From Gaiellales bacterium (GTDB lineage: Bacteria; Actinomycetota; Thermoleophilia; BMS3ABIN01): 64,000 bases of DNA. The DNA lies in NCBI GenBank assembly GCA_003599855.1, contig QZKG01000064.1, positions 1-64,000 on the forward strand. Reading direction: 5' to 3'. Position 1 is the first letter of the stretch, and each line of letters opens with the position of its first letter. The notes under the pieces are model-generated. The model saw only the letters and a list, made by a program, of their open reading frames with translations. It made no database searches and was not told the DNA's origin. Made by a program: the position numbers and the translations under genes. This document shows positions 56,400 to 64,000 of this stretch, piece after piece.

Positions 56400-58052
56400 T
56401 CAAGACAACAAACTATTTATTCTTCCTTTAATATTTTCATAAACCGATGACAATTTTTGTTTTGCCTCGTCGGTTAATAGAGCCGTATGCGCAAGAGCGT
56501 CCCTAATTGGCTTGTATTCATTTGCATCCCTGACAAGAGAGGCCTCCTTATTACGATCCTTTCTCTTTTCATCAACATTTAGGTTCGCAAGATAATTCAT
56601 TGATAAATAATGGAGGTCGGTACTACCTTTTCTAATATCTATACTAATATTGCCTACACCTTTACTTCGTTTTTCCTCATTTTTCCATTTATCAACCTCG
56701 GCCTTTGCCTCAGGCGAAATTGGGACTTTCTTTTCTTGGAGATATTTCCTAATTAAATTTTCTGAAATAAAACATTCGGCATAGGAAGCTAAGTTATACT
56801 CCGCGTCGTCGCTCAGTTCATCAATCCAACCATCCACTTTCTTCTTGTTTCCTGTTTTTGGCGGCGGAGAATATTCTCCAGATACAACGTCGTAGAGTTC
56901 TTTGGATTTCCTAGCCTTCGGCGTGATCGCTGTATTATCCGGATCGCCATCTTCTCTGTTTTTTCTTCTCCATTTGTCCCAATCATCAATTACGACACTC
57001 ATGATCTTCTTCAAGTTTTCCAAAAACTCCTGAAATTTTGGATCATCCGCAACAATTCCTTCTCTGCTACTAGTAAATCTATCTACTTCACCATCAAAGG
57101 TATCGTAATGAATCTGCCCGTATAAATAATTTTCGACCAGCCTAGCCGACGGAATATGCTTCAAAATATCTTTCTCTCGCAACCTTCCGTTTACGAAAAG
57201 ATCCACGCTTACTCTTTCGTCCACGGCAATAACTTTAAGATCCCTTGGTTTTCCAACTGAAGCAATAAACCCCTTAAAATCTCCATCTGCACTTAGAGCC
57301 TTTTGTTCCTTAAGATTCTTGAGATGTTCCTGAATATATGGATCTTTGTGATCATTAATATTCCAAAGAAACTCAGTTTTTTCCGCGAGATCGTTTAAGT
57401 GGTCAAGTGTTATCTTTTCATCTTCAAGATAAATATTGAATGAGTCATCTAAGAGGGAAAACCTAAAATATAATGCGAGCATTTTCTTCAAATAATCTAA
57501 ACTATTTTTTATTCCCTCATGAAAATCCTTAAAATAGATGATTGTTCCGCTGTTGTGATTGTTTGTATATTCCTTAAAGAGGCCTTCGTCCCATTCACCC
57601 AATGCGTACTTATCGGGGGTTAGGTCGTTCGTAATGGCTTCGTCTAACCCAGAATTATCAATAACACCTCCCACATAAAGATTGCCTTTCGATTTTGATA
57701 TTACGGTTATTTCTTTTGCGCATGAAAGCATCGCCAGCTTGCCGATACCCTTCCGGCCAATGAACGGACGCCCCTTCTTTGAAGACAAAACACCACTTTT
57801 TCTTTTTGAATATCCAATCTTCAAAAATTTGTTTTGAAAATCTTCCTTCGTCATGCCAATACCATCGTCTTTAATGACGAGAGTATTTTTCTCCTTATTG
57901 ATGTATATCCATACGTTCTCTGCGTCAGCATCCCAGGAATTAGATATCGCTTCTCCAAGAACGGTTACAAAACTTCGATACAGGTTCCTGCCCAAGTGAT
58001 TCAAGACACTCAAGGATATTTCAAATGAAAATGTGTCGTTCTTATTTTTCAT
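56400..58052 (-). CDS. GHKL ATPase of the MutL/MORC/Hsp90 type
   Basis: The 550-residue protein has the Bergerat ATP fold: N box GEAISNSWDADAENV (about 33-47), G1 DDGIGM (about 62-67) and G2 GRKGIGKLAM (about 100-109). A second alpha/beta domain and a long charged C-terminal region follow. Stand-alone ATPases of this kind occur with cytosine methyltransferases, Vsr-like nucleases and endonucleases in MORC-type restriction systems. Its ATG overlaps the methyltransferase stop by 11 bases. It probably senses or clamps DNA and licences cutting; that is inference. Confidence 0.85.
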   Translation of the reverse strand: MKNKNDTFSFEISLSVLNHLGRNLYRSFVTVLGEAISNSWDADAENVWIYINKEKNTLVIKDDGIGMTKEDFQNKFLKIGYSKRKSGVLSSKKGRPFIGRKGIGKLAMLSCAKEITVISKSKGNLYVGGVIDNSGLDEAITNDLTPDKYALGEWDEGLFKEYTNNHNSGTIIYFKDFHEGIKNSLDYLKKMLALYFRFSLLDDSFNIYLEDEKITLDHLNDLAEKTEFLWNINDHKDPYIQEHLKNLKEQKALSADGDFKGFIASVGKPRDLKVIAVDERVSVDLFVNGRLREKDILKHIPSARLVENYLYGQIHYDTFDGEVDRFTSSREGIVADDPKFQEFLENLKKIMSVVIDDWDKWRRKNREDGDPDNTAITPKARKSKELYDVVSGEYSPPPKTGNKKKVDGWIDELSDDAEYNLASYAECFISENLIRKYLQEKKVPISPEAKAEVDKWKNEEKRSKGVGNISIDIRKGSTDLHYLSMNYLANLNVDEKRKDRNKEASLVRDANEYKPIRDALAHTALLTDEAKQKLSSVYENIKGRINSLLS

Positions 58053-59088
58053 AACAATTTTCTACGTGTTTATTGATAGCTTTACCTATTACAAAACCTA
58101 ATCGCGGTGGGACAGCATTTCCGATCTGCGTCCCAATTCTTGAAAGCGAGATATATTGGCCGAAGTCGTAAGATTTCGGGAACGTTTGTAGCAAAGCCCC
58201 TTCTCTAATGGATAAACCCCGGTCTTGCTCTGGATGGCCGAATCTCCCTGAACCATAATTGTAAAATTGAGTTGTGATTGTGGGAGAAACATTATCCCAG
58301 CTCATTCTCCCGTAAACAGAAGTATAGGTTTTGCCACTTTCTCGCTTATAGCAAGGAGGTAGCAATTTTTTATCCCAGTCTTTCCAGGTTCCTTTGGGTT
58401 TTGAGTTCCTTATTCTCTCAAGGTTTAGAGCAGAAAGATTTTTTGACCTATGGACGTCATCCTTCGGGCATATTTGCCCAGATCCTATTTTGGGTAGTTT
58501 CTTTATCGTTTTCGCAACGGTGACGTATTTGTTTCTTGTGTGGGTTATTTCGGGCATCTCGATTTTCCCTATTTTTGAGGCGAGGAAAACGAGCCTGCTT
58601 CGATTCTGCGGGATACCATAATCGGGGCAATAAACAACATCGTATTTAATGTCGTAATCCATCTTCTCAATTTCCTCGACGAAAGTTTTGAAAACATCCG
58701 TCTTGGTTATGCCCCTCACATTCTCCATGGAAATGATGTCCGGCTTGATGGTTTCTATTGCCTTGATGAAATACTTGATCAAATTCCATCTTTCGTCTTT
58801 TCTTTTGTTTCTTGTTTTAAAGGTATGGGAAGAGAAGGGCTGACATGGAGCACATCCAACCAAGACTTTGATACTATTTTTTGAATACAGCCTTTTTATT
58901 TTTTCAAAATCGAAATCCGCAACATCCGCCAAAATGAATTTAGCATCGTTGTTTTTCTCGTAGGAATAGGAGCACGTTACATCATTATCAAGTCCAGCCA
59001 GAACATCTATTCCGGCCTTTCTAAGGCCATAGGTCAAACCACCAATTCCACAGAACAAATCTACTGCTTCAATTTTCGTATTTTTCAT
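58042..59088 (-). CDS. DNA cytosine-5 methyltransferase 1
   Basis: This 348-residue C5 methyltransferase has motif I DLFCGIGGLTYGL, motif IV GCAPCQPFSSH with the catalytic Cys, motif VI ENVRG, motif VIII QNRSRLVFLA and motif X GTQIGNAVPPRLG. The target-recognition region (about 185-270) is short, so it probably recognises a short site. It has little similarity to the second methyltransferase outside the motifs. The start is 19 bases after the stop of methyltransferase 2. Confidence 0.93.
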   Translation of the reverse strand: MKNTKIEAVDLFCGIGGLTYGLRKAGIDVLAGLDNDVTCSYSYEKNNDAKFILADVADFDFEKIKRLYSKNSIKVLVGCAPCQPFSSHTFKTRNKRKDERWNLIKYFIKAIETIKPDIISMENVRGITKTDVFKTFVEEIEKMDYDIKYDVVYCPDYGIPQNRSRLVFLASKIGKIEMPEITHTRNKYVTVAKTIKKLPKIGSGQICPKDDVHRSKNLSALNLERIRNSKPKGTWKDWDKKLLPPCYKRESGKTYTSVYGRMSWDNVSPTITTQFYNYGSGRFGHPEQDRGLSIREGALLQTFPKSYDFGQYISLSRIGTQIGNAVPPRLGFVIGKAINKHVENCYEK

Positions 59089-59107
59089 AATCAGTTCATT
59101 TCTCTAA

Positions 59108-60280
59108 TTAAAATAATGCCGGTTGAGGCTTTTTGATATTGGCATTACGGAAGTCACTCAGAAACTCTTTGTGGGAAGTCCTGTTATATCTTGAGGTCTT
59201 TTGTGCCGAGGCCTTTTTCTGCGTTCTTTTTTTATGATTCACAATCGCGGTACCCGCCATCAACCCAAGCCCTACGGGTACGGCATTACCAATCTGTTTA
59301 TAAATATCAGTCAATTTCCCTGAGAACTTCCAGTCATCCGGGAACATCTGTATTCGGGCATACTCTTGGATGCTAAGGGGCCTCATTAGTTCTGGATGGG
59401 CCAGTAGTGTCGCGGGCATAGTCGGATGAGTCACAAGCGTAGGGGACGGCTTATCCCAAGATAGGCGTCGATAAAAACCTGTCTTTCCACCTCCAAGCAA
59501 GAAGGATTTGCCCATGGCCTCTTCTTGCAAATGCTCAGGTAAATGCTTCCAATACTGCCCGGCTTTTAGGAGTGAGAGGTATTCAGTCTGCTTCTTGCCC
59601 AATGGCAGGTAGTCGTGCTTGATGCTTTGAATGTCGCCGATGGCATCCCGTACTGTTTTTAGATTGAGGGCAGTTGTGGGCTGAGGTATTTCAATCTCTT
59701 CGTCCCCCAAAGTCCCAAAAATGATAACCCTTTCCCTCCTTTGGGGCACACCATAAAGAGAGGCATCAAACAAGCTAAACGATATTTTATAGCCCAACTT
59801 TTTGAACTCTTCCGTAAGAAACCAGATCACGCTTCCCGGGGTGTCCTCCACAGAAGAATAATCACCATATTCGGGAGGGGTGTTGGCCAGTTTTGCGGAC
59901 AACAGACCTCTAACGTTTTCGAGAATAAAATACTTGGGTTTGATCTCGCTTATGAATTCCAAGTATCGAATTATCAAGTTTCCCCTAAAATCATCAAGGC
60001 TCCTTCGTCTTCCTGCAGTACTGAAGGCTTGGCAGGGAGGGCCTCCCGCGACTAAGTCAACGCTACCTGATACTAAACCGAGATCCTTCAGCACATCCTG
60101 GGGATCAACACTTGAGATGTCGTTGTATAGCTTGACTGCTGGACGGTTGTTCGTAATCGTTTCAATGCAATGTTTGTCATTTTCGACGCACGCTAGGACG
60201 TCAAATCCGGCTTTCTCAAGGCCGAGGTCAAGGCCCATAGCACCGGAGAATAAGGAGATGGCTTTTAGTTTTTTTCTCAT
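59108..60280 (-). CDS. DNA cytosine-5 methyltransferase 2
   Basis: This 390-residue C5 methyltransferase has motif I LFSGAMGLDLGLEKAGF, motif IV GGPPCQAFSTAGRRRS, motif VI ENVRG, motif VIII QRRERVIIFG and motif X YKQIGNAVPVGLG. The C-terminus has an extra basic tail (about 350-390). Its ATG overlaps the stop of the endonuclease gene by one base (TAATG). The likely pair is endonuclease plus this methyltransferase. Confidence 0.93.
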   Translation of the reverse strand: MRKKLKAISLFSGAMGLDLGLEKAGFDVLACVENDKHCIETITNNRPAVKLYNDISSVDPQDVLKDLGLVSGSVDLVAGGPPCQAFSTAGRRRSLDDFRGNLIIRYLEFISEIKPKYFILENVRGLLSAKLANTPPEYGDYSSVEDTPGSVIWFLTEEFKKLGYKISFSLFDASLYGVPQRRERVIIFGTLGDEEIEIPQPTTALNLKTVRDAIGDIQSIKHDYLPLGKKQTEYLSLLKAGQYWKHLPEHLQEEAMGKSFLLGGGKTGFYRRLSWDKPSPTLVTHPTMPATLLAHPELMRPLSIQEYARIQMFPDDWKFSGKLTDIYKQIGNAVPVGLGLMAGTAIVNHKKRTQKKASAQKTSRYNRTSHKEFLSDFRNANIKKPQPALF

Positions 60281-61272
60281 TAGATGTAGTTCTCCAACAT
60301 GTCATCAATGGAACCGTCAGTTGACCTGGCTTCCCACTGTTCTTCTAGCTCAACTATCTTGCTCTCAATGAGGTCAATAAAACTCTCTGAAAGAATCCCG
60401 GCTGAAGAGGCTTCCAATAGTTCAAATAGGGTTTTGTGGTAATCTTCCCGCTCGCTTATGAAATCCCAAAATTCTCGGCCGATCTTCATTTTTGTGTCTG
60501 CATCATTCAGGTTTGCCGTTATTTGGTTTGAAATTCTGTCGCGAGTGCCGTAAGTCATTCCGAGAATACCTTGGGCATTTGGTCTTTGCTGTTCAATTCT
60601 TGCAATAGCATTGTTTAAGCTAGTCACCATTCCTACGTTCATGGTGTTAGGGCCACTCTTTACCTGAATGTAATAATCCGTGCCACCAATCGTCTTGATG
60701 AGATCAAAATTGGTACCAGTCTGGCCCTCAATTGCAACGTCATTGTCTTTGCAGCCAGAGTATTTAGCAAGGCTTTCAACTGCGTTACCCCAAGATGTGA
60801 CCACCGATCGTGTCACTGTCTGATAAACATTGAATGCAATTACTTTTCGGGGAGTATCGAGCGTGAGGGCTTTAGCTAGTAAGGGGTTAATATCGAAGTT
60901 ATCCAGGGACAACGCTTGAACCATTTTAGCCTGTTCTTGGAGAAATTTACGTCCCAGGTAAAATACCCAAGTCTCCTCAATCAATCTATCCCTGGGTATT
61001 GGATCCTTTGCTTCTAATAGGGCATCTATTTGACCGTCGCGCAGTAAATTCGCCCCGGATGATTTCTTTATTCTCGAAAAACGCTCTTTGTCTGCGTTCA
61101 AAAATGCTTGAAGGTCATGCTCAAAATCTACGGCAATTGCGCCCGCTGTTGCCCTTCCAATACCATCGACGTTCATGCAAACAACAGCCATGAACTGTTC
61201 AATGTTTTCTTCCTTGCCTTCGATGAGGTTTTCATCGGGGACATTGAAGCCGTTTAGTCTTGGGTCGGGCAT
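60280..61272 (-). CDS. PmeII-like type II restriction endonuclease
   Basis: The 330-residue protein has a PD-(D/E)xK-type core: NFDLIKTIGG followed by YYIQVKSGPNTMNVG (about 205-228), where the acidic residue of E-x-K is Gln. This region resembles PmeII-family enzymes. AAGGAG lies just before the ATG. It lies between the Vsr-like gene and methyltransferase 2 and overlaps the latter by one base, the close coupling expected of a restriction pair. The recognition site cannot be read. Confidence 0.78.
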   Translation of the reverse strand: MPDPRLNGFNVPDENLIEGKEENIEQFMAVVCMNVDGIGRATAGAIAVDFEHDLQAFLNADKERFSRIKKSSGANLLRDGQIDALLEAKDPIPRDRLIEETWVFYLGRKFLQEQAKMVQALSLDNFDINPLLAKALTLDTPRKVIAFNVYQTVTRSVVTSWGNAVESLAKYSGCKDNDVAIEGQTGTNFDLIKTIGGTDYYIQVKSGPNTMNVGMVTSLNNAIARIEQQRPNAQGILGMTYGTRDRISNQITANLNDADTKMKIGREFWDFISEREDYHKTLFELLEASSAGILSESFIDLIESKIVELEEQWEARSTDGSIDDMLENYI

Positions 61273-61384
61273 ATTCTCCTTTTCTTTTTACTATTCGACG
61301 TGATTACAAACTATACTCCCGCTTGGCCATTCCCTTCTTCTCTAATATACCGCAAAATATCATTTGATAGAATAATATTTTTTG

Positions 61385-61822
61385 TTATAGTCTTCGCGAT
61401 ACGAGAGCATTTTTTACTTTCTCAATACAGACTTCAAGCTCTTTGTTGATCTCCTTATCCGAGAATCTAAGCACGAGCCATCCCTCTTTAGTTAGCTCCT
61501 CATTTACGCTTATATCTCTGGCGATGTTTCTTTCAATCTTGCGAATCCAAAATTCACGATTGGTCTTAATCTGCTTCTTCTTGTCTGGCCAATCCAATCC
61601 GTGCCAGAACGTACTGTCACAGAATACAGCCACCTTCGGACGTATAAACGCAATATCTGGTGTGCCCTTACACCCACGATAATTCTTTCTATAACGGAAG
61701 CCCTCTGCCCAAAGTGCCTTCCTAAGCCTCAACTCTATCGACGTGTCCTGCCCCCGAATACGCGACATTGTGTAGCTAACAACGCTTTTGTCTCTCTTTT
61801 TCTGTTCCTTCTGTCTGTTCAT
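61385..61822 (-). CDS. Vsr-like endonuclease
   Basis: The 145-residue protein keeps the Vsr start MSRIRGQDTSIELRLRKALW, the catalytic Asp in GTPDIAF and the core VFCDSTFWHG, then FWIRKIERNIARD. Classical Vsr (very-short-patch repair of T:G at Dcm sites) has zinc-binding Cys and His here; two are replaced (Thr and Trp in STFWHGLDW). This variant often travels with C5 methyltransferases. It is the first gene of the operon, 112 bases before the endonuclease gene. Confidence 0.88.
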   Translation of the reverse strand: MNRQKEQKKRDKSVVSYTMSRIRGQDTSIELRLRKALWAEGFRYRKNYRGCKGTPDIAFIRPKVAVFCDSTFWHGLDWPDKKKQIKTNREFWIRKIERNIARDISVNEELTKEGWLVLRFSDKEINKELEVCIEKVKNALVSRRL

Positions 61823-61829
61823 TTTGACA

Positions 61830-61844
61830 ACTAGTACACCTAGT
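61830..61844. promoter_or_regulatory. Palindrome at the head of the restriction-modification operon
   Basis: ACTAG TACAC CTAGT, immediately upstream of the vsr-like start. It has the size of a controller-protein or methyltransferase autoregulation operator. Confidence 0.35.
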
Positions 61845-61976
61845 GATAAATTTCCGGCTGGCTGATTAAGACGATTATTTTAGTCCGTTATGAACCAGTC
61901 GAGACTATGATATCTCTTTCAGCCCAAAAGCTCATCTATTTGCTTCATCCGTATTCTCCTGACTGAAAGGCAGGCA

Positions 61977-62522
61977 ATGGCTGGATTATTTGTAATCGTT
62001 CTCATTGGCTTTGGAATTGCAACTTTGATCAGATTAAGCGGTCGTCCGAAAGAAGAGGACGTGCTTGAGAGATGGAGCGCCTTATTGCCTGGACAGGCGA
62101 TTTCGGGGGGAGAATTTCTTTTACAGTTGGAACAGGAACTTACTGAGCGCAACCCAGAGTTCAAGCAAAGCCAAATGGACTTTATGGGTAAATTGGGCGC
62201 AAAGGGCGGGGAAGCAATCAAGGTTTCACACGATATGGTTCACTCATGCTTTATCGGATACGAAGTAGTGGGTAAAGATCTTCACTTGAATTATGCTCTG
62301 CACCTGAAAAAAAGCGTCCTCTATGCAGTACCCCTTTTCGGCTGGGTTCTCGCTCATATGCTTAACGTCGTTTATCTGCATGAGAGAAATAAATTGATTG
62401 CCTTTTCTGCCGTCACGCTTGATTGCGTCAGAAAAGTTACTGATAACCTGAGCGATGAGCTGGGACTGAGTCGGGATGACGTGAAAATTAAAGCAGCTAG
62501 TGGTGTGCTCGGCCCGCTTTAG
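61977..62522 (+). CDS. Unknown membrane-associated protein
   Basis: The 181-residue protein has an N-terminal hydrophobic helix (about 2-20, GLFVIVLIGFGIATLI). A second hydrophobic stretch lies near 115-130 (SVLYAVPLFGWVLAHML). The remainder is mixed helical. It is not recognised. It begins 154 bases from the divergent restriction-modification operon and overlaps the stop of the convergent ATPase gene by four bases. A conjugation-accessory role is only suggested by that neighbour. Confidence 0.65.
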   Translation: MAGLFVIVLIGFGIATLIRLSGRPKEEDVLERWSALLPGQAISGGEFLLQLEQELTERNPEFKQSQMDFMGKLGAKGGEAIKVSHDMVHSCFIGYEVVGKDLHLNYALHLKKSVLYAVPLFGWVLAHMLNVVYLHERNKLIAFSAVTLDCVRKVTDNLSDELGLSRDDVKIKAASGVLGPL

Positions 62523-63892
62523 AGAAGGTAGCTCCCTGGCTCGGGCTCATCCGTCTCGACGGCTGGCATTACCTGAAAAGTAATCACCTCGTCCAACCTT
62601 TTCAGGCTGAGGGTATAGCCAGCCTCAATATTTGTTTCTCTTAGAGTTGCTTGATTTTGCTCAAGTCGCCAGCTGGTTTCTAAATCAAAAGTTCTAAACA
62701 TCGTGGGCTCTTTGCCCTTCGTTTTTAGAACGGCGACCTGAGTCGGCATACCTGTTAGCTCGCCTATGCCTTCTTCCCATTGTTCGTCCTTTGAGAAGTA
62801 GGTAATCGAGCTTTCTGTTTTCAGCTTCCAGTCAAACGGGTCATAGTCCTTGATGTATTTGATGATTAGCTCTCCGTCCTGCCGGTCGCACCTGAAAATA
62901 ATGAAGTTCTTGGCATTGCCAAGGATGATGTCTCTCAATTCGTCGCTTAGCTGAACGAGGCTTTGATGGGCAAGAATTAGCGAAAGACCGTATTTTCTCG
63001 CCTCACTCATAATCTCGGCAAAACTCAAAGTCGCATAGTTCTGAAATTCATCCACGTACAAATAAAATGGCTTTCTTTCATGGGGCTTTAGTTCGACCCT
63101 CGACATAGCCGCCATCTGTATTTTAGCCACAAACAAAGCTCCCAAGAGAAAGCTGTTTGTTCGCAAAACACCCTTCGCCAGATTTATGAGAACTGTTTTT
63201 TCTTCGTCCATGATCTTCCTGAAATCAATTGTTGATTTCTTGGCAGAAAGCATCAGCCGGATTCTTGGATCAGAAGTAAAAGAAGAAACCTTATTTAGAG
63301 TGGATTCAACATTTGAAACGCGGTCTTTGGGCTCCCATTGATCGAACCTTTTGCGCCAAAAGGAAGCCACCGCTTCATAAGTCACGTATTTCAGTTTGTC
63401 TTCTCTGAATTGCTCGTCAGTCAGGAGCGGTTCGATGTCCAGCATCGTGCCGCCTGCTTCAATCAAAGTTAGGACGGCATTTCTCAGAATCTCAATGAGT
63501 CTCGGCGTCTTGTCTTCAGATAAATTCCAAATCTTTCTAAACACCTCAACAAGCTCCAAAGCTTGGGTGTAAGGATCTACTCCTTCCTGCTGTTCGAGAG
63601 GATTGAAACCAACGATGTTTTCAGGGTCGGTCATCTCGACCAGGACAACTCGTTGAAAGTTATCGATATTTTCCACGATGTCATTCACAAGGTCACCGTG
63701 GGGGTCGATTACTCCACAACCCCGACCATTTCTTATATCTTCCAAAATCCAAGTAGCAAGCCCTTTGGACTTACCAACTCCCGAGCTACCGAGAACATAG
63801 ACGTGCGTCGATCTGTCCTCTTCAGGTAAATAAAAGCCGGCAGGGTTGCCAGCGTCGTCAAATGTTAGACCGAGTTTAAGGACTGAATTCAT
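62519..63892 (-). CDS. VirD4/TraD-like conjugation coupling ATPase
   Basis: This 457-residue P-loop ATPase of the HerA/FtsK group has Walker A GSSGVGKSK (about 34-42), DPHGDLV, the long helical insertion, Walker B FYLYVDEFQNY and the arginine-bearing LAHQSL strand. No transmembrane anchor is seen at the N-terminus, unlike classical VirD4. Such proteins couple a relaxase-DNA complex to a type IV secretion channel, so an integrative or conjugative element is likely. TATAAT at 63901-63906 is only eight bases before the ATG, so a leaderless message is possible. Confidence 0.85.
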   Translation of the reverse strand: MNSVLKLGLTFDDAGNPAGFYLPEEDRSTHVYVLGSSGVGKSKGLATWILEDIRNGRGCGVIDPHGDLVNDIVENIDNFQRVVLVEMTDPENIVGFNPLEQQEGVDPYTQALELVEVFRKIWNLSEDKTPRLIEILRNAVLTLIEAGGTMLDIEPLLTDEQFREDKLKYVTYEAVASFWRKRFDQWEPKDRVSNVESTLNKVSSFTSDPRIRLMLSAKKSTIDFRKIMDEEKTVLINLAKGVLRTNSFLLGALFVAKIQMAAMSRVELKPHERKPFYLYVDEFQNYATLSFAEIMSEARKYGLSLILAHQSLVQLSDELRDIILGNAKNFIIFRCDRQDGELIIKYIKDYDPFDWKLKTESSITYFSKDEQWEEGIGELTGMPTQVAVLKTKGKEPTMFRTFDLETSWRLEQNQATLRETNIEAGYTLSLKRLDEVITFQVMPAVETDEPEPGSYLL

Positions 63893-63910
63893 GGTATTGA
63901 ATTATATCAA

Positions 63911-63940
63911 AGAGAAAAGAACGACCTTGTGGGGCCGTCC
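63911..63940 (-). terminator. Terminator upstream of the coupling ATPase
   Basis: On the minus strand GGACGGCC / GGTCGTTC (two wobbles) is followed by TTTTCTCTTTG. It would end a minus-strand gene that lies to the right of the window. Confidence 0.55.
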
Positions 63941-64000
63941 TTTAAAATGCGTGGTTGGTCGTGCGAGGTTCATTATCCGTAAGCATGCCACCTGGGGCGG

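Larger units (their letters stand above)
51949..64000. mobile_element. AT-rich accessory island (right end outside the window)
   Basis: From just after the CAP gene, base composition shifts clearly to AT-rich. The gene content becomes repeats, orphan cargo, a restriction-modification operon and a conjugation-type ATPase. No integrase, tRNA or attachment site is visible in the window, so the exact borders and the type of element are unknown. Confidence 0.55.

Noticed and set aside
61320-61350. tRNA-like fragment (GGCCAAGCGG on the minus strand)
   Set aside because: Only a D-arm-like stretch; no acceptor, anticodon or T arms follow.

Overview
The window has two parts. Positions 1 to about 51,950 are GC-rich, densely packed chromosomal backbone. 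From about 51,950 to the right edge the DNA is visibly AT-richer and carries repeats, defence genes and a conjugation-type ATPase, so it looks like an acquired island that continues beyond the window. The backbone suggests a deep-branching, probably anaerobic, Gram-positive lineage. Actinomycetota of the Coriobacteriia or Geothermincolia kind is my best guess, but it is inference only. The reasons are high GC, HrcA/CIRCE control of groESL, many two-CW and GGDEF proteins, a type IV pilus cluster with a cyclic-di-GMP riboswitch, and several promoters placed so that the mRNA would have almost no leader.

Backbone layout. 1-2,900 (minus): two cyclic-di-GMP proteins with two-CW domains. 3.1-4.3 kb: secreted NlpC/P60 cell-wall hydrolase. 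4.4-7.9 kb: threonine operon hom-thrC plus a phosphoglycerate-mutase-like gene that probably serves as homoserine kinase. 8.1-12.9 kb: IlvD/Edd dehydratase, glycogen debranching enzyme, cyclase-family hydrolase. 13.0-23.7 kb (minus): type IV pilus cluster (pilB, pilT, pilC, a sigma factor, two major-type pilins, four minor pilins). It is preceded by tpiA, gpmI, secG and aroE on the same strand (to 27.3 kb). 27.4-29.3 kb: redox proteins, hpt and a nuclease-like gene. 29.4-36.05 kb: lysA, a GCS2 ligase, two moeA genes and a degenerate ADP-ribosylglycohydrolase. 36.4-38.4 kb: groESL. 38.5-49.7 kb: zinc-ribbon protein, propeller lipoprotein, Fpg-like glycosylase, EF-G-like GTPase, a 41-codon RiPP-precursor-like gene, nfu, recJ, rel and a GlcD-type oxidase. 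50.0-51.9 kb: secreted CAP protein with four ~99-residue repeats.

Island layout. Three copies of a repeat (52.1, 53.3 and 55.0 kb) each carry the same 31-codon reading frame. Copies differ almost only at synonymous sites, and each is followed by a different cargo: two unknown genes, a serine beta-lactamase-fold protein, and a DUF5677-like protein. A minus-strand restriction-modification operon follows: Vsr-like nuclease, PmeII-like endonuclease, two cytosine-5 methyltransferases and a GHKL ATPase of the MutL/MORC type. A small membrane protein and a VirD4/TraD-like ATPase end the window.

The clearest regulatory story is cyclic-di-GMP and pili. The window has two GGDEF proteins, a PilB with an MshEN-type N-terminus, and a cyclic-di-GMP-I riboswitch with an attenuator in front of the first pilin. 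The riboswitch core and the terminator share a perfect 10-base complementarity that gives a simple switching model. The best candidates for something undescribed are the triplicated 31-codon frame with its hairpin and the orphan RiPP-like gene at 42,970.
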